Shown here one piece after another: positions 33,419 through 42,089 of a stretch of 64,000 bases of DNA (the first letter of the stretch is position 1; each line of letters begins with the position of its first letter). A program made the position numbers and the translations under genes. The notes below the pieces were generated by a model. It saw only the letters and a list, made by a program, of their open reading frames with translations, had not been told where the DNA came from and ran no database searches. Source of the stretch: Halomonas meridiana (GTDB lineage: Bacteria; Pseudomonadota; Gammaproteobacteria; Pseudomonadales; Halomonadaceae); NCBI RefSeq assembly GCF_009846525.1, contig NZ_CP024621.1:992001-1056000 (forward strand). The letters are read 5' to 3'.

Positions 33419-34207
33419 GTGGATCTCGCAACGCTGATTGGCTTGGTAGGAGCTGCCGTGCTGGTAGGTGCCTCTGTCATCATGGGCACGTCGCCGGAAG
33501 TGTTTATGAACCCTACCGGGCTTTTATTGGTGGTGGGCGGCAGTTTATTCGTGGTGCTCGCCAAGTTCAGCATCACACAGTTCAAGTTTGCGTTTAAAGC
33601 AGCGGCGCGGGCCTTCAAGTTTCAGTTACCCAGTATTCAAGAGAGTATCGACGAGTTGGTGGAGCTTTCTAAGGTCGCCCGTCGAGAAGGCATGATTGCG
33701 CTGGAAAGCCGAGACGTAAACTCTCCGTTCTTGAAGAAAGGGCTACAAATGCTGGCCGATGGCTTTAGTGCCGACATGATCAAGGAGATGATGGAGAAAG
33801 AGCGCCTACTGACGCTCGAGCGTAACGAAGCCGGTGGCCAAGTCTTCTCCGCGCTCGGTGAAGTATCGCCCGCCATGGGCATGATCGGCACGCTCGTGGG
33901 GCTGGTGCAGATGCTCTCGAATATGGGAGACCCTTCCCTCATCGGCCCCGCCATGGCAGTCGCGCTGCTCACCACGCTGTATGGCGCGATGATCGCAACG
34001 ATGATCGCCACCCCCCTGGCCGACAAGCTTTGGGTGCGCATGAACCAAGAATCCAAAATGCAGGAGCTTTGGATAGATGCGCTTCTCGCCATCAAGGGCG
34101 ACAAAAACCCGCGGGTACTCGAACAGATGCTGACCATTTATCTGCCGCCAGAGCATCGCACTGCCGAGAGCAGCGAAGAGCGCGGTGCGGCAAGCGAGCG
34201 AACGTAG
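33419..34207 (+). CDS. pomA: Flagellar motor stator protein PomA (sodium type)
   Basis: A 262-residue MotA/ExbB-family stator subunit with four membrane helices. MDLATLIGLVGAAVLVGASV opens helix 1. The cytoplasmic loop holds charged residues that contact the rotor (VARREGMIALESRD). The third and fourth helices span GEVSPAMGMIGTLVGLVQML and MAVALLTTLYGAMIATMIATPLADKL. The opening and overall length match sodium-driven PomA better than proton-type MotA. The start is GTG 33419 with GAGG 9 bases upstream. pomB starts 3 bases after the stop. Confidence 0.93.
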   Translation: MDLATLIGLVGAAVLVGASVIMGTSPEVFMNPTGLLLVVGGSLFVVLAKFSITQFKFAFKAAARAFKFQLPSIQESIDELVELSKVARREGMIALESRDVNSPFLKKGLQMLADGFSADMIKEMMEKERLLTLERNEAGGQVFSALGEVSPAMGMIGTLVGLVQMLSNMGDPSLIGPAMAVALLTTLYGAMIATMIATPLADKLWVRMNQESKMQELWIDALLAIKGDKNPRVLEQMLTIYLPPEHRTAESSEERGAASERT

Positions 34208-34210
34208 GCC

Positions 34211-35080
34211 ATGGCACAAAAGCAGACCAACATTCCCGCATGGATGGTGACCTACGCCGACCTGATGTCGCTGCTGCTGTGCTTCTTCGTGCTGCTGCTG
34301 TCGTTTGCCGAAATCGACGCGCAGAAGTTTCGCCGCGTGGCGGACGAGCTGTCCAAAGCCTTTGGGGTGCAGCGGGACATCGAAGCCATGCAGATTCCCA
34401 TGGGAACGAGTGCGGTGATGCAAAACTTCTCCCCTGCGACGCCGGACCGAACGCTCATCGAAGAGGTGCGCCAGCGTACCATGCAACAGCAGCCGCAGTT
34501 GGAGTCGATGCGTAGCATGCTGGAAACCCAGCAGCGACAGCGCAGCTTGCAAGTGGCTGGCAGCGTCGAGTCGCTGCTCGAAGACGCCCTGCCTGAAGGC
34601 GTAGCGGAGATTACGGTGGATGAGTACCGCGTGGTGGTACGCATTGCCGAAAACGGCACGTTCGACTCGGGAACCGCTACGGTGACCCCCGCGTTTGCCA
34701 GCTTGCTGCAGGAGCTTGCCGTGCTATTGGGGGAGTTGACCGGTACCGTCTCGATTGATGGCCATACCGACGATGTCCCTATTCGCACCGCGCAGTTTCG
34801 CAGTAACTGGGATCTGTCGGCGATGCGCGCCGCTTCGGTAGCCAACGTCCTGGTGAATTCCGGTGCCATTGCCCCCGGGCGTTTGATCATCCAAGGGTTT
34901 GCCGAAACGCGGCCGCTTGCCGCCAACGATACGCCAGAAGGGCGGGCCGCGAATCGCCGGGTCGAGTTGACCATCGATGCTAGCGCGCCCTTCGATGATC
35001 GCGGTGAGCGCTCCATGCAGTCGTTGCAGGCCAGTGCTTCGGAGGCGTCGCCATCGTTGGCGACGATCAGCGCACCGTAA
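34211..35080 (+). CDS. pomB: Flagellar motor stator protein PomB (MotB family)
   Basis: A 289-residue protein with one N-terminal helix. The ion-binding aspartate is D17 in VTYADLMSLLLCFFVLLLSF. The C-terminal OmpA-like peptidoglycan-binding domain is marked by SIDGHTDDVPI and GFAETRPLAANDTPEGRAANRRVE. It forms the stator complex with PomA and couples sodium flow to rotation. No other flagellar or chemotaxis genes are seen in the window. The last residues are encoded over a 7-bp hairpin (35046-35065). Confidence 0.94.
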   Translation: MAQKQTNIPAWMVTYADLMSLLLCFFVLLLSFAEIDAQKFRRVADELSKAFGVQRDIEAMQIPMGTSAVMQNFSPATPDRTLIEEVRQRTMQQQPQLESMRSMLETQQRQRSLQVAGSVESLLEDALPEGVAEITVDEYRVVVRIAENGTFDSGTATVTPAFASLLQELAVLLGELTGTVSIDGHTDDVPIRTAQFRSNWDLSAMRAASVANVLVNSGAIAPGRLIIQGFAETRPLAANDTPEGRAANRRVELTIDASAPFDDRGERSMQSLQASASEASPSLATISAP

Positions 35081-35189
35081 GACGAGGGTCGTAGAATCAC
35101 CGCCTAGAATCAGCTACGCTGAACAAGCACCGAACGTAACCCTGCGTTCACCCTGCGAGAAGCACACTACCCTAGGAAAGGAGAACAGA

Positions 35190-35612
35190 ATGGATAGTAA
35201 AGCAAGCGCACATTGGGAAGGTGGTCTGAAAGATGGCCAAGGTAAGGTCGCCACTGAAAGCGGTGTCCTGGATGCAGGTTACTCCTTCAAGCAGCGTTTC
35301 GAAGGCGAACCGGGCACTAACCCCGAAGAGCTGATTGGCGCCGCACACGCCAGCTGTTTCTCCATGGCGCTGTCGATGATTCTGGGCGAGAAAGGCTACA
35401 CGGCCGATGCGATCGATACCCAGGCGCGCGTCACGCTGTCACAAAGCGATGCGGGTTTCGATATTTCCAGCATTCACCTGGACGTGGAAGCCAGCGTGAG
35501 CGGTGCCGATGACGCCGCTTTCCAGGAAGCCGCAGAAACCGCCAAGGCCAACTGCCCGGTCTCCAAGGTCCTCAAAGCTGACATCACGATGTCAGCCAAG
35601 CTGAAAGGCTAA
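35190..35612 (+). CDS. osmC: OsmC-family peroxidase
   Basis: A 140-residue protein of the OsmC group, osmotically inducible thiol peroxidases. KASAHWEGGLKDGQGKVATES opens the protein. The first catalytic cysteine is in AAHASCFSMALS (near residue 54) and the second in AKANCPVSKVL (near 120), matching the two-cysteine active site. The ATG has GGAAAGGAG upstream, a very strong ribosome site. It lies 109 bases after pomB and ends in a strong terminator, so it probably has its own promoter, which I could not define. Confidence 0.94.
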   Translation: MDSKASAHWEGGLKDGQGKVATESGVLDAGYSFKQRFEGEPGTNPEELIGAAHASCFSMALSMILGEKGYTADAIDTQARVTLSQSDAGFDISSIHLDVEASVSGADDAAFQEAAETAKANCPVSKVLKADITMSAKLKG

Positions 35613-35663
35613 TACCTTTGCCCCTGGGCAGCGGCTTTCCCGCCGCACTGCCCTGAAGACGAG

Positions 35664-35694
35664 AAGGGCCTTGCCAAGTGGCAAGGCCCTTTTT
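35664..35694 (+). terminator. Intrinsic terminator of osmC
   Basis: A perfect 12-bp stem, AAGGGCCTTGCC (35664-35675) with GGCAAGGCCCTT (35680-35691), a 4-base loop, and a T run. Confidence 0.88.
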
Positions 35695-35729
35695 GCGAGC
35701 AATGGCTGCTAGAAAACCCAATGACGAGA

Positions 35730-36203
35730 TTAGCTTTGTGTCTCGTCCATGGTGTTTTCGTCGCTATTGTTCATCTCGGTATCGCGCTCCGTGTGCAGGT
35801 CTCCCTCCCGCTCGTACGCCTGCGCATCCTGTAGCGCTTCTTCCGAGGCGTTGACGGAAATCACGTACTCCTCATTGTCCTCGCCTTTCGTCAGTTCCAG
35901 GGAGTCCCACTCGATGGCGACATTCTTTTCGCCCATTCCCAGGAAACCGCCTACACCGACGACCACGGCGTTGATTTTGCCATCCTCGTCGATGATCAAG
36001 TCGTTGATGGTGCCGATGTCTTCGTCGTTTTCAACGCTGCTGCGTACTTGATTGCCCGTCAGCGAATCGGAGTGGAAAGTGTTGTCTGGGGCATTGGTCA
36101 GGTAAGACGCTTCCGTACCCGTGTTGCCCTCATTGGCTTGAGCGATGCCTGCCGTGGCCATCAGGGCGGGAAGAATGAGGGTCGTGAGAAAAGTCGGTTT
36201 CAT
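35730..36203 (-). CDS. Exported PRC-barrel domain protein
   Basis: A 157-residue protein with a signal peptide (MKPTFLTTLILPALMATAGIAQA). A PRC-barrel core follows: SLTGNQVRSSVENDEDIGTI, DLIIDEDGKINAVVVGVGGFLGMGEK and VAIEWDSLEL. The highly acidic C-terminal tail is rich in Glu, Asp, Asn and Thr. Similar periplasmic PRC-barrel proteins are frequent in rhizobia and halomonads and are often stress related, with no defined biochemistry. The ATG at 36203 has AGGAG upstream; an in-frame ATG at 36296 has no such site. The acidic composition fits a salt-adapted secreted protein. Confidence 0.85.
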   Translation of the reverse strand: MKPTFLTTLILPALMATAGIAQANEGNTGTEASYLTNAPDNTFHSDSLTGNQVRSSVENDEDIGTINDLIIDEDGKINAVVVGVGGFLGMGEKNVAIEWDSLELTKGEDNEEYVISVNASEEALQDAQAYEREGDLHTERDTEMNNSDENTMDETQS

Positions 36204-36485
36204 CGTGATTGCTCCTTGCGTGGTGATGAAGAGGGCACACGCGAGTGGCACCTCTTTTCGTCCGAAGTGTCCCGGCACCTCGCTGTGCAGGGACACTTCT
36301 CAAGGTAGGCGTTGAAGCCCTCTTTGCAATCATTAGGGCGCACTCTTAATCCATATCAAGAAAGAGCGGCGGCGACGTTAAACGCGCTGCGACAGTCTGG
36401 CGAATTGACCCGCTGCCCGTGGCTGGGCATATTCATAGCCATCCAGGCTTGCCGCAGCGCGGTGGCTGCATATAAAGGAGACTTC

Positions 36486-37451
36486 ATGACCCTGACTGCC
36501 CCCTTACTGTCGTTTCAGCCGTTGAAACAGCGCTTAGCCAGTGGCGTTGTGGCACTCAGCACTTGGCTGATGACGGCCAGCGCGATGGCCAGTGACGCCG
36601 AACTGCCGAAAGGCCACTTTCTGTTGCCCGAATCAGGCAACATGGTCGGTGAGGTATATACCGTCACCGCCAGCGAAGAGGATACGCTGCTGGATATCGC
36701 CCGGGAGCATAACGTGGGCTACGAAGAGATCCGCATGGCCAATCCGGATGTCAGTATCTGGGTGCCGGGAGAGGGCGCCGAGGTCACCATCCCCAGCCAG
36801 TTCATTCTGCCTGATGAACCTCGCACAGGGATCGTAATCAACGTGGCCGAGCTGCGGATGTACTACTATCCCGAGGTCGAAGACGGAGAAGCGCCCCGCG
36901 TCGAAACCTATCCGATCGGGATTGGCCGCGATGCCTACAATACGCCGCTCGGTATCACCGAAACCACCATGCGTTTGGAAAACCCTGCGTGGTATCCGCC
37001 TGAGTCGATCCGTCGCGAGGCAGCCGAGCGGGGGGATCCACCGCCTGCGGTCGTTCCGCCCGGCCCAGACAATCCGTTGGGCCAGTATGCCATTTTGCTG
37101 GATATCCCCGGTTATCTGATCCACGGCACCAACCAGCCGGATGGGATTGGCATGCGCGCTAGCCGCGGCTGTATCCGTATGCACCCGGAGGATATCGAGT
37201 CGGTGTTTTGGCGTGTGCCGGTGGGCACCCAGGTGAACATCATCGACGCGCCCATCAAGCTCGGCTGGGGCGCCAATGACGATGCCTACATTCAGGCGTT
37301 CACGGCGACCGATGAGCAGGCCTTTGGCATGGAAACGCTGTTGAACGTGGTGAGCCTGATCGAAGAGCATAAAGGGGAAGGTCGTGCCAACTACGAGCAG
37401 GTGAGCCGCGTGTTGGAAGAAGCCAACGGCCAGATCGTACCGCTGAGCTAA
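36486..37451 (+). CDS. L,D-transpeptidase (YkuD) with LysM-like domain
   Basis: A 321-residue periplasmic enzyme that cross-links peptidoglycan or attaches proteins to it. The signal peptide ends near SAMASDAEL. A LysM-like segment (YTVTASEEDTLLDIAREHNV, residues 58-77) precedes the YkuD catalytic domain. Its motif is intact: H213 in LIHGTN and C229 in ASRGCIRMH. The ATG at 36486 has AAAGGAG upstream. It ends 4 bases inside the converging response-regulator gene. The 282-base gap before it holds no clear gene or terminator. Confidence 0.94.
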   Translation: MTLTAPLLSFQPLKQRLASGVVALSTWLMTASAMASDAELPKGHFLLPESGNMVGEVYTVTASEEDTLLDIAREHNVGYEEIRMANPDVSIWVPGEGAEVTIPSQFILPDEPRTGIVINVAELRMYYYPEVEDGEAPRVETYPIGIGRDAYNTPLGITETTMRLENPAWYPPESIRREAAERGDPPPAVVPPGPDNPLGQYAILLDIPGYLIHGTNQPDGIGMRASRGCIRMHPEDIESVFWRVPVGTQVNIIDAPIKLGWGANDDAYIQAFTATDEQAFGMETLLNVVSLIEEHKGEGRANYEQVSRVLEEANGQIVPLS

Positions 37452-38110
37452 TCACGCGTCCCTGGGGCAGGAGGAAGTGCGGGCACTAGCGACAGTGCCA
37501 CTGCCTGACGCACGAGGGCGGCCACATTGGCCGCTCCCATCGCCTTCATCGCCCGCAGTCGATACACCTCGACGGTTTTGGCGCTGATCCCCATATGGTC
37601 GGCGATTTCCCGGCTCGTCATCCCCTCCGCCACGTGCACCACAATGCGCTGCTCTTTCGGGCGAAGCGTCTCGAAGCAGGCTTTTAGCTGCGCTATCGAC
37701 TGCTGGCGTTGGTGCTGCTGCTCGGCACTGCTGAGCGCTCGCTGCACGACGTCGATCAACTGCTGGTGGTTGAAAGGCTTTTCGATGAACTCGAACGCGC
37801 CATTTTTTAGCGCCGCCACCGCCATGGGCACGTCGCCATGCCCGGTCATCATGATGATCGGCAGGCGGGCCTGCTGGTCGATTAGCCGTTGCTGCACCTG
37901 CAGCCCGCTCATGCCCGGCATGCGCACGTCCAACAGTAGAGCGCCTAAGTCATCGTGGGAGGCCGCAAAAAAAGCGTCACCGCTGGCGAAGGCGCGGGGG
38001 GTGAGCCCCACCGATTCCAACAGCCAGACAAGAGAGTCACGCAGGGCGTCGTCGTCGTCGATCACCGCAATGACGTTAGGGGGCGTCGATAAAGGAGTAG
38101 GCGAGGGCAT
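37448..38110 (-). CDS. FixJ/NarL-type response regulator
   Basis: A 220-residue two-domain regulator. The receiver domain has the acidic pocket VIDDDDALR, the phospho-acceptor D61 in LLLDVRMPGMSG, MMTGHGD and EKPFN. The C-terminal LuxR-type DNA-binding domain reads LRPKEQRIVVHVAEGMTSRE then MGISAKTVEVYR. This is the FixJ/TodT/DctR-like group. Its ATG overlaps the kinase stop by one base (TAATG), so the pair is a two-component system. The targets are unknown. Confidence 0.92.
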   Translation of the reverse strand: MPSPTPLSTPPNVIAVIDDDDALRDSLVWLLESVGLTPRAFASGDAFFAASHDDLGALLLDVRMPGMSGLQVQQRLIDQQARLPIIMMTGHGDVPMAVAALKNGAFEFIEKPFNHQQLIDVVQRALSSAEQQHQRQQSIAQLKACFETLRPKEQRIVVHVAEGMTSREIADHMGISAKTVEVYRLRAMKAMGAANVAALVRQAVALSLVPALPPAPGTRD

Positions 38111-39660
38111 TAGGCATCGGTCTCCGTTCGCAGTGATACGTCAAAACAGGCGCCCCTGGCACTCTCGTCGCGCAAAGAGAGGGCGCCGCCCATACTCTCC
38201 ATGAGCGTGCGGCTAATGGCCAGCCCCATGCCCAACCCTTCCTCGCGGGTGGTGAAGAAAGCGTCAAAAATGGTCTGCTGGTGTGCTTTTTCAACCCCCG
38301 GCCCCTCGTCCTCAACGCTTAGGGTGATCTGGCGCTGGCCGCTTCGCCGGGCGCTCATGAAGACCACCTTGGCGTCGTTCACTCGGCGGCTAGCGGTCAG
38401 CGCGTTCAGCAGTAAGTTCACGATGACCTGCTCCAGGGCAATCGGGTCGGCGTAGACGCGCGGCAGCGTATCGGGCAGGCGTACTACGAGTTCGATCGAT
38501 GCTTGCTGATACTGCCACTCACAGAGGCGACAGGCAGCCGCGACCACCTCGTCCAGCGCCAGTGGGCGCACGTGATGGCTGCGCTTACGGACGAAGCTGC
38601 GCAGATGACGCAGCCGCTGAGCAAGGCGCTGTACCTGCTCGTCAATGCGCTCCAGAGGCAGCTGTAGCTCGCTGGCAAGCGGTGTGGGCTGCTGTTGGCA
38701 CTTGAGCAGCGCGCCGCTGGTATAGTTGGCAATGGCACCTAAAGGTTGGTTTAGCTCGTGGGCGATATTGGAGGCAAGCTCGCCTGCGGCGGCTAACCGG
38801 TTAGCGTGGGCAATCTGCTCTTGATGGCGACGCGCTTGGGATTCGGCGGCTTTTCGAGCGCTAATATCGCGATTGACCAGGGCGTAGTGGCCAGGCTCGG
38901 CTCCTCGGCTGCGGTGGGCCAGTACCACGCTGAGCACCGGTACGCTGCCGCTCGCGGTGCGCATCTCCAATTCCCCGCTCCAGGAGCCGTAACGCTCCAC
39001 GGCTGGAAACACTACCTCATTTAACAAGCACAGCGACTCGGCTTGGTATAGCTCACTGAGCGCAGTGGACGCTTCGTTGGGTAAGGCAAAGCAGCGGCGA
39101 GCGGCTTCGTTAGCGCTGAATACCCGCAGGTTGGGCCCTAAAAACAGCACGTAGTCGGTGGTGGATTCAACCACCTGTGCCAAACGCTCCCGAGTGGCTT
39201 CGGCCTCGATACGACGCCCGACGTCTCGGGAGACGCAGAGGATATCGATCAATTCGCCAGTCTCGGCGTCCCGCCGAGTGCGGCTGGTGGTTTCGAACCA
39301 TACGTAATGGCCCGCCTTGGCGCGGAAACGGTAGGTTTGCTGATAGAAGCCGTCGTGGTAGTACACCCGCGGCGACTTGTTGAGCAGGTCGCTCAAATCG
39401 GCTGGGTGAAACAGCTGGTACGCGGAGACGCCGATGAGCTCGTCGGGTTCATAGCCCAGCAGCTCCCGCGCGGCCTGGGAGGCATACAAAAACGTGCCGT
39501 CCCGGGCGTGACGGGAGATCAGGTCCGTGGTGCTTTCGGCCAGCCACTGATAGTGGCGCTTTTCCTCCTCGAGTGCGGCGTTGCGCGCTTCCAGGGCCGC
39601 TACTTTCGCCGCCAGGGCGGCCGCTCTGTCAGCACTCACGGGACACGTCTCGCTCATCAT
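38110..39660 (-). CDS. PAS-PAS sensor histidine kinase (FixL/DctB-like)
   Basis: A 516-residue kinase without membrane helices, so probably cytoplasmic. A short coiled coil (residues 12-35) leads to PAS 1 (about 38-150) and PAS 2 (about 160-272). The phospho-acceptor is H301 in ASNIAHELNQPLGAIANY. The ATPase domain has QVIVNLLLNALTAS, SVEDEGPGV and REEGLGMGLAISR. No heme-binding or cysteine pattern is evident in either PAS, so the signal is unknown. The gene starts directly after the stop of a 2-oxoglutarate oxygenase gene (TAA ATG ATG), which suggests coupled expression. Confidence 0.92.
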   Translation of the reverse strand: MMSETCPVSADRAAALAAKVAALEARNAALEEEKRHYQWLAESTTDLISRHARDGTFLYASQAARELLGYEPDELIGVSAYQLFHPADLSDLLNKSPRVYYHDGFYQQTYRFRAKAGHYVWFETTSRTRRDAETGELIDILCVSRDVGRRIEAEATRERLAQVVESTTDYVLFLGPNLRVFSANEAARRCFALPNEASTALSELYQAESLCLLNEVVFPAVERYGSWSGELEMRTASGSVPVLSVVLAHRSRGAEPGHYALVNRDISARKAAESQARRHQEQIAHANRLAAAGELASNIAHELNQPLGAIANYTSGALLKCQQQPTPLASELQLPLERIDEQVQRLAQRLRHLRSFVRKRSHHVRPLALDEVVAAACRLCEWQYQQASIELVVRLPDTLPRVYADPIALEQVIVNLLLNALTASRRVNDAKVVFMSARRSGQRQITLSVEDEGPGVEKAHQQTIFDAFFTTREEGLGMGLAISRTLMESMGGALSLRDESARGACFDVSLRTETDA

Positions 39661-40329
39661 TTAGCGCGCAGGGTCCAACACGCCGCCCATCGATGCGTTG
39701 CGGCGGAACCAGCCCGCAATGCTGGCGCGAGGCTGGCGGGTGGGCAGCACTTCATGGGGAATGGTTTCCGATAAAAAGCAGGCAAAGGTGCCGGCTTCGG
39801 GCACCACGCGGGCCACTTCTAGCGTTGGGTCATCCGGATGATAAATCACCATTTCACCGCCGCCGTCGCTCGGCCAGTCGGGATTCAAGTAGCCGACAGT
39901 AGAAATCACTCGGTTGGCCCGCCCGCGAAAGCTGTCTAGGTGACGCTGGTAGAAGGCACCGGCAGGGTAATGAGCAAAGTGGGCCTCGTACTCGAACAGA
40001 CCCAGAAACAGCGCTTGGTTGAGAGACTGCTGTAGCGCTGCCATGGCATCCAGATAGCGGCGTTGGGCGTCACTTTCTCGGTCTAGCCAGTGGATGGCAT
40101 CGCCGCGTATGTCTTTGCGCAAGTGATGCTGCTGGCCGCGGCCAATACCCGCCTCGTCCAGGGCGTCCAGCTCGGCCAGCTGATGAATCTCCCGGTGCAG
40201 CGCTTGGCAAAGCGCCGGGTCGATCACGCCTTTACCTACATACCACCCCTGTTCCACCAGCGCGTCTACCAGCGCTAGGTGGGCGTGGGGATCGAGGGCC
40301 GGGGTGTCGATGTCAGGCGAAGCAATCAT
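39661..40329 (-). CDS. 2-oxoglutarate/Fe(II)-dependent oxygenase (prolyl-hydroxylase-like)
   Basis: A 222-residue protein with a complete iron and co-substrate motif: H130 and D132 in FYQRHLDSFRG, H192 in IPHEVLP, and R201 in RASIAGWFRRN for 2-oxoglutarate. The layout matches the SM-20/EGL-9/PiuC-like prolyl hydroxylase group. The substrate is unknown; related bacterial enzymes act on EF-Tu or other proteins or on small molecules. It overlaps NudL by 4 bases upstream and abuts the histidine kinase downstream, so it is in one operon with a sensory system. Confidence 0.88.
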   Translation of the reverse strand: MIASPDIDTPALDPHAHLALVDALVEQGWYVGKGVIDPALCQALHREIHQLAELDALDEAGIGRGQQHHLRKDIRGDAIHWLDRESDAQRRYLDAMAALQQSLNQALFLGLFEYEAHFAHYPAGAFYQRHLDSFRGRANRVISTVGYLNPDWPSDGGGEMVIYHPDDPTLEVARVVPEAGTFACFLSETIPHEVLPTRQPRASIAGWFRRNASMGGVLDPAR

Positions 40330-40997
40330 TTCGTGGTTCTCGTCACGGGCGCGCGCTCGGCGTTGGCCGAGCGTCGGCTAGTCGGGGTACGACGTTCAGG
40401 GTAGTGGCGCAAAGCACCGGGCGGGCGCTGATACAGGTCAATCTCCATACCAAACCCCTCGGCCAGCAGCTCCACCAGCATCATCGCAGATAAGCCCCAG
40501 ATCACGTGGCCATCGACGTGATAGCTGGGCACGTAGTGGGCAACGCCATCGACGGTGATCACATCGGTATGGGTACGCTGGTCGTCTAAAAAGTGGCTGA
40601 GCGGGACTTCGAAAATGGCGTCCAACTCCGCGGGATCCGCCACCAGCGGTAGGTCCGGCGGAATGATACCCACCCAGGGCGTCACGCGAATGCCGTGCAG
40701 CGAAATGACGTCCGACAGCCGCCCCAGGGGCTGTACCAGGCCAGGGGCTAACGCAATCTCTTCTTCTGCTTCCCGCAACGCCGTGGCATATAGATCAGCG
40801 TCACCCGGTTCACGTTTACCGCCAGGAAAAGCGACTTGGCCACGGTGGGTATTCAAGTGGCTGGCTCGGCGAGTAAACAGTAGGGTGGGGGCAGGGCGCT
40901 CAACAATCGGCATGAGCACGGCAGCTTCCGGCAGTGCTACATGGTCTAGCCGTTGAGGGGTATGCTGTTGCAGCCGTTTGCGCAGTTTCTCTAACAT
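40326..40997 (-). CDS. nudL: NUDIX CoA pyrophosphatase (NudL/YeaB type)
   Basis: A 223-residue NUDIX hydrolase. The CoA-specific lead-in LNTHRGQVAFPGGKREPGD precedes the catalytic box, in which ALREAEEEIAL supplies the REUXEE motif. It probably hydrolyses CoA or its derivatives to phosphopantetheine and adenosine 3',5'-bisphosphate. The C-terminal 40 residues are basic and serine/arginine rich, longer than in E. coli NudL. It is the first gene of a four-gene minus-strand operon with overlaps or zero gaps throughout. Confidence 0.92.
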   Translation of the reverse strand: MLEKLRKRLQQHTPQRLDHVALPEAAVLMPIVERPAPTLLFTRRASHLNTHRGQVAFPGGKREPGDADLYATALREAEEEIALAPGLVQPLGRLSDVISLHGIRVTPWVGIIPPDLPLVADPAELDAIFEVPLSHFLDDQRTHTDVITVDGVAHYVPSYHVDGHVIWGLSAMMLVELLAEGFGMEIDLYQRPPGALRHYPERRTPTSRRSANAERAPVTRTTK

Positions 40998-41090
40998 AGG
41001 AGTCTCTTTACTTTGCTCTCTTTTACCCAGCCACGGTGATCATCGTCAAGCACGTTGATGCCTCGACCCACCAGCCGTAGAGAAAACTCG

Positions 41091-41648
41091 ATGAACTTTT
41101 GTAGTCAGTGTGGTGAGAAAGTCCGGTTTGCCGTTCCCGAGGGAGACGACCGCCCCCGCTACCTGTGCGACGGCTGTGGCACGATCCACTATCAAAATCC
41201 CCGCATCGTGGCGGGTACGCTGCCGGTGAGCGGCTCCAAAGTGCTGCTCTGCAAGCGAGCGATCTCCCCTCGAAAAGGGTACTGGACGCTACCGGCAGGG
41301 TATATGGAAAACGCTGAGACCACCCAGCAGGCCGCCACGCGGGAAACCTGGGAGGAAGCCTTCGCTGAGGTCACGCTGGGCGACTTGTACACGCTGATCG
41401 ATCTTCCGCATATCAATCAAGTCTATATGATCTTTCGCGCGGATTTGGTGGGCGGCTTTGGTGCCGGGCCAGAGAGCCTGGAGGTGGCGCTATTCGAGGA
41501 ACACGAGATTCCTTGGGACGCGCTGGCCTTCCCCACCATCGAGCGCACGCTGCGCCACTACTTTGCCGACCGCGAAAACGCCGTGTTTCCGCTGCATATC
41601 AGTAAAATCACGCCCGAAGATCGCGAGCGCTATGTGGGTAGCGCCTAG
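41091..41648 (+). CDS. NUDIX hydrolase with N-terminal zinc ribbon
   Basis: A 185-residue protein. Four cysteines in two CxxC pairs (MNFCSQCGEKV and YLCDGCGTIHYQNP) form a zinc ribbon of the NudC-type. The NUDIX box GYMENAETTQQAATRETWEEA is intact apart from small family variation at its end. The C-terminus ends with FPLHISKITPEDRERYVG. It is too short to be full NADH pyrophosphatase NudC. The substrate is probably a nucleotide derivative such as ADP-ribose or NADH, unproven. ATG 41091 puts the zinc ribbon at the very start. Confidence 0.85.
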   Translation: MNFCSQCGEKVRFAVPEGDDRPRYLCDGCGTIHYQNPRIVAGTLPVSGSKVLLCKRAISPRKGYWTLPAGYMENAETTQQAATRETWEEAFAEVTLGDLYTLIDLPHINQVYMIFRADLVGGFGAGPESLEVALFEEHEIPWDALAFPTIERTLRHYFADRENAVFPLHISKITPEDRERYVGSA

Positions 41649-41653
41649 TCGTC

Positions 41654-41965
41654 TTAAAGGTCGGCGAGCTGCCACACGTCGTAGGCGACTTCTTCATAGG
41701 GATGCGCCAGTTTGAGCGCCGCAATAGCGGCCTGAATATGCTCGTCGGCGCAGACCAGCTCGACCTTGAACTCCTCGACGGTTTCTAGCGTGCCGACCTG
41801 TCCGATATGCGGCTCGGCGCCTGCCATCGGACGGAACTGACCGGTGCCTCGGGTCTGAAAGCAAACATGCTCGTAGTTGCCGATTCGACCGGCACCCGCG
41901 TCGAAGACGGCGCGTTTGACGCTGTCGGCATTCTCAATGGGAACGAAAAACGCAAGTTTATACAT
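41654..41965 (-). CDS. NIF3/YqfO-domain (CutA-like fold) protein
   Basis: A 103-residue protein. YKLAFFVPIENADSVKRAVFDAGAG and GNYEHVCFQTRGTGQFRPM match the YqfO insertion-domain family, annotated as NGG1p-interacting factor 3-like. HPYEEVAYDVW near the end is also typical. This stand-alone domain is like the CutA/PII-like trimeric fold. No biochemical role is established. It converges on the NUDIX gene with a 5-base gap. Confidence 0.88.
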   Translation of the reverse strand: MYKLAFFVPIENADSVKRAVFDAGAGRIGNYEHVCFQTRGTGQFRPMAGAEPHIGQVGTLETVEEFKVELVCADEHIQAAIAALKLAHPYEEVAYDVWQLADL

Positions 41966-42089
41966 AGCAGCGACCTCTGTGCATCGGGATACGTCGTCAG
42001 GCGCTTATGTTAGCGGATAGGACACTACTGGTCTTGGCGAAGGCTTTGTATGATGAGGTTTTTTTAACGACAAGGCGGCGACCCCCTCC

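Noticed and set aside
35046..35065. CGTCGCC/GGCGACG hairpin at the end of pomB as a terminator
   Set aside because: It is inside the coding region and has no T tract.
41091..41648. NADH pyrophosphatase NudC
   Set aside because: It has the zinc ribbon and NUDIX box but is only 185 residues and lacks the N-terminal domain of NudC.
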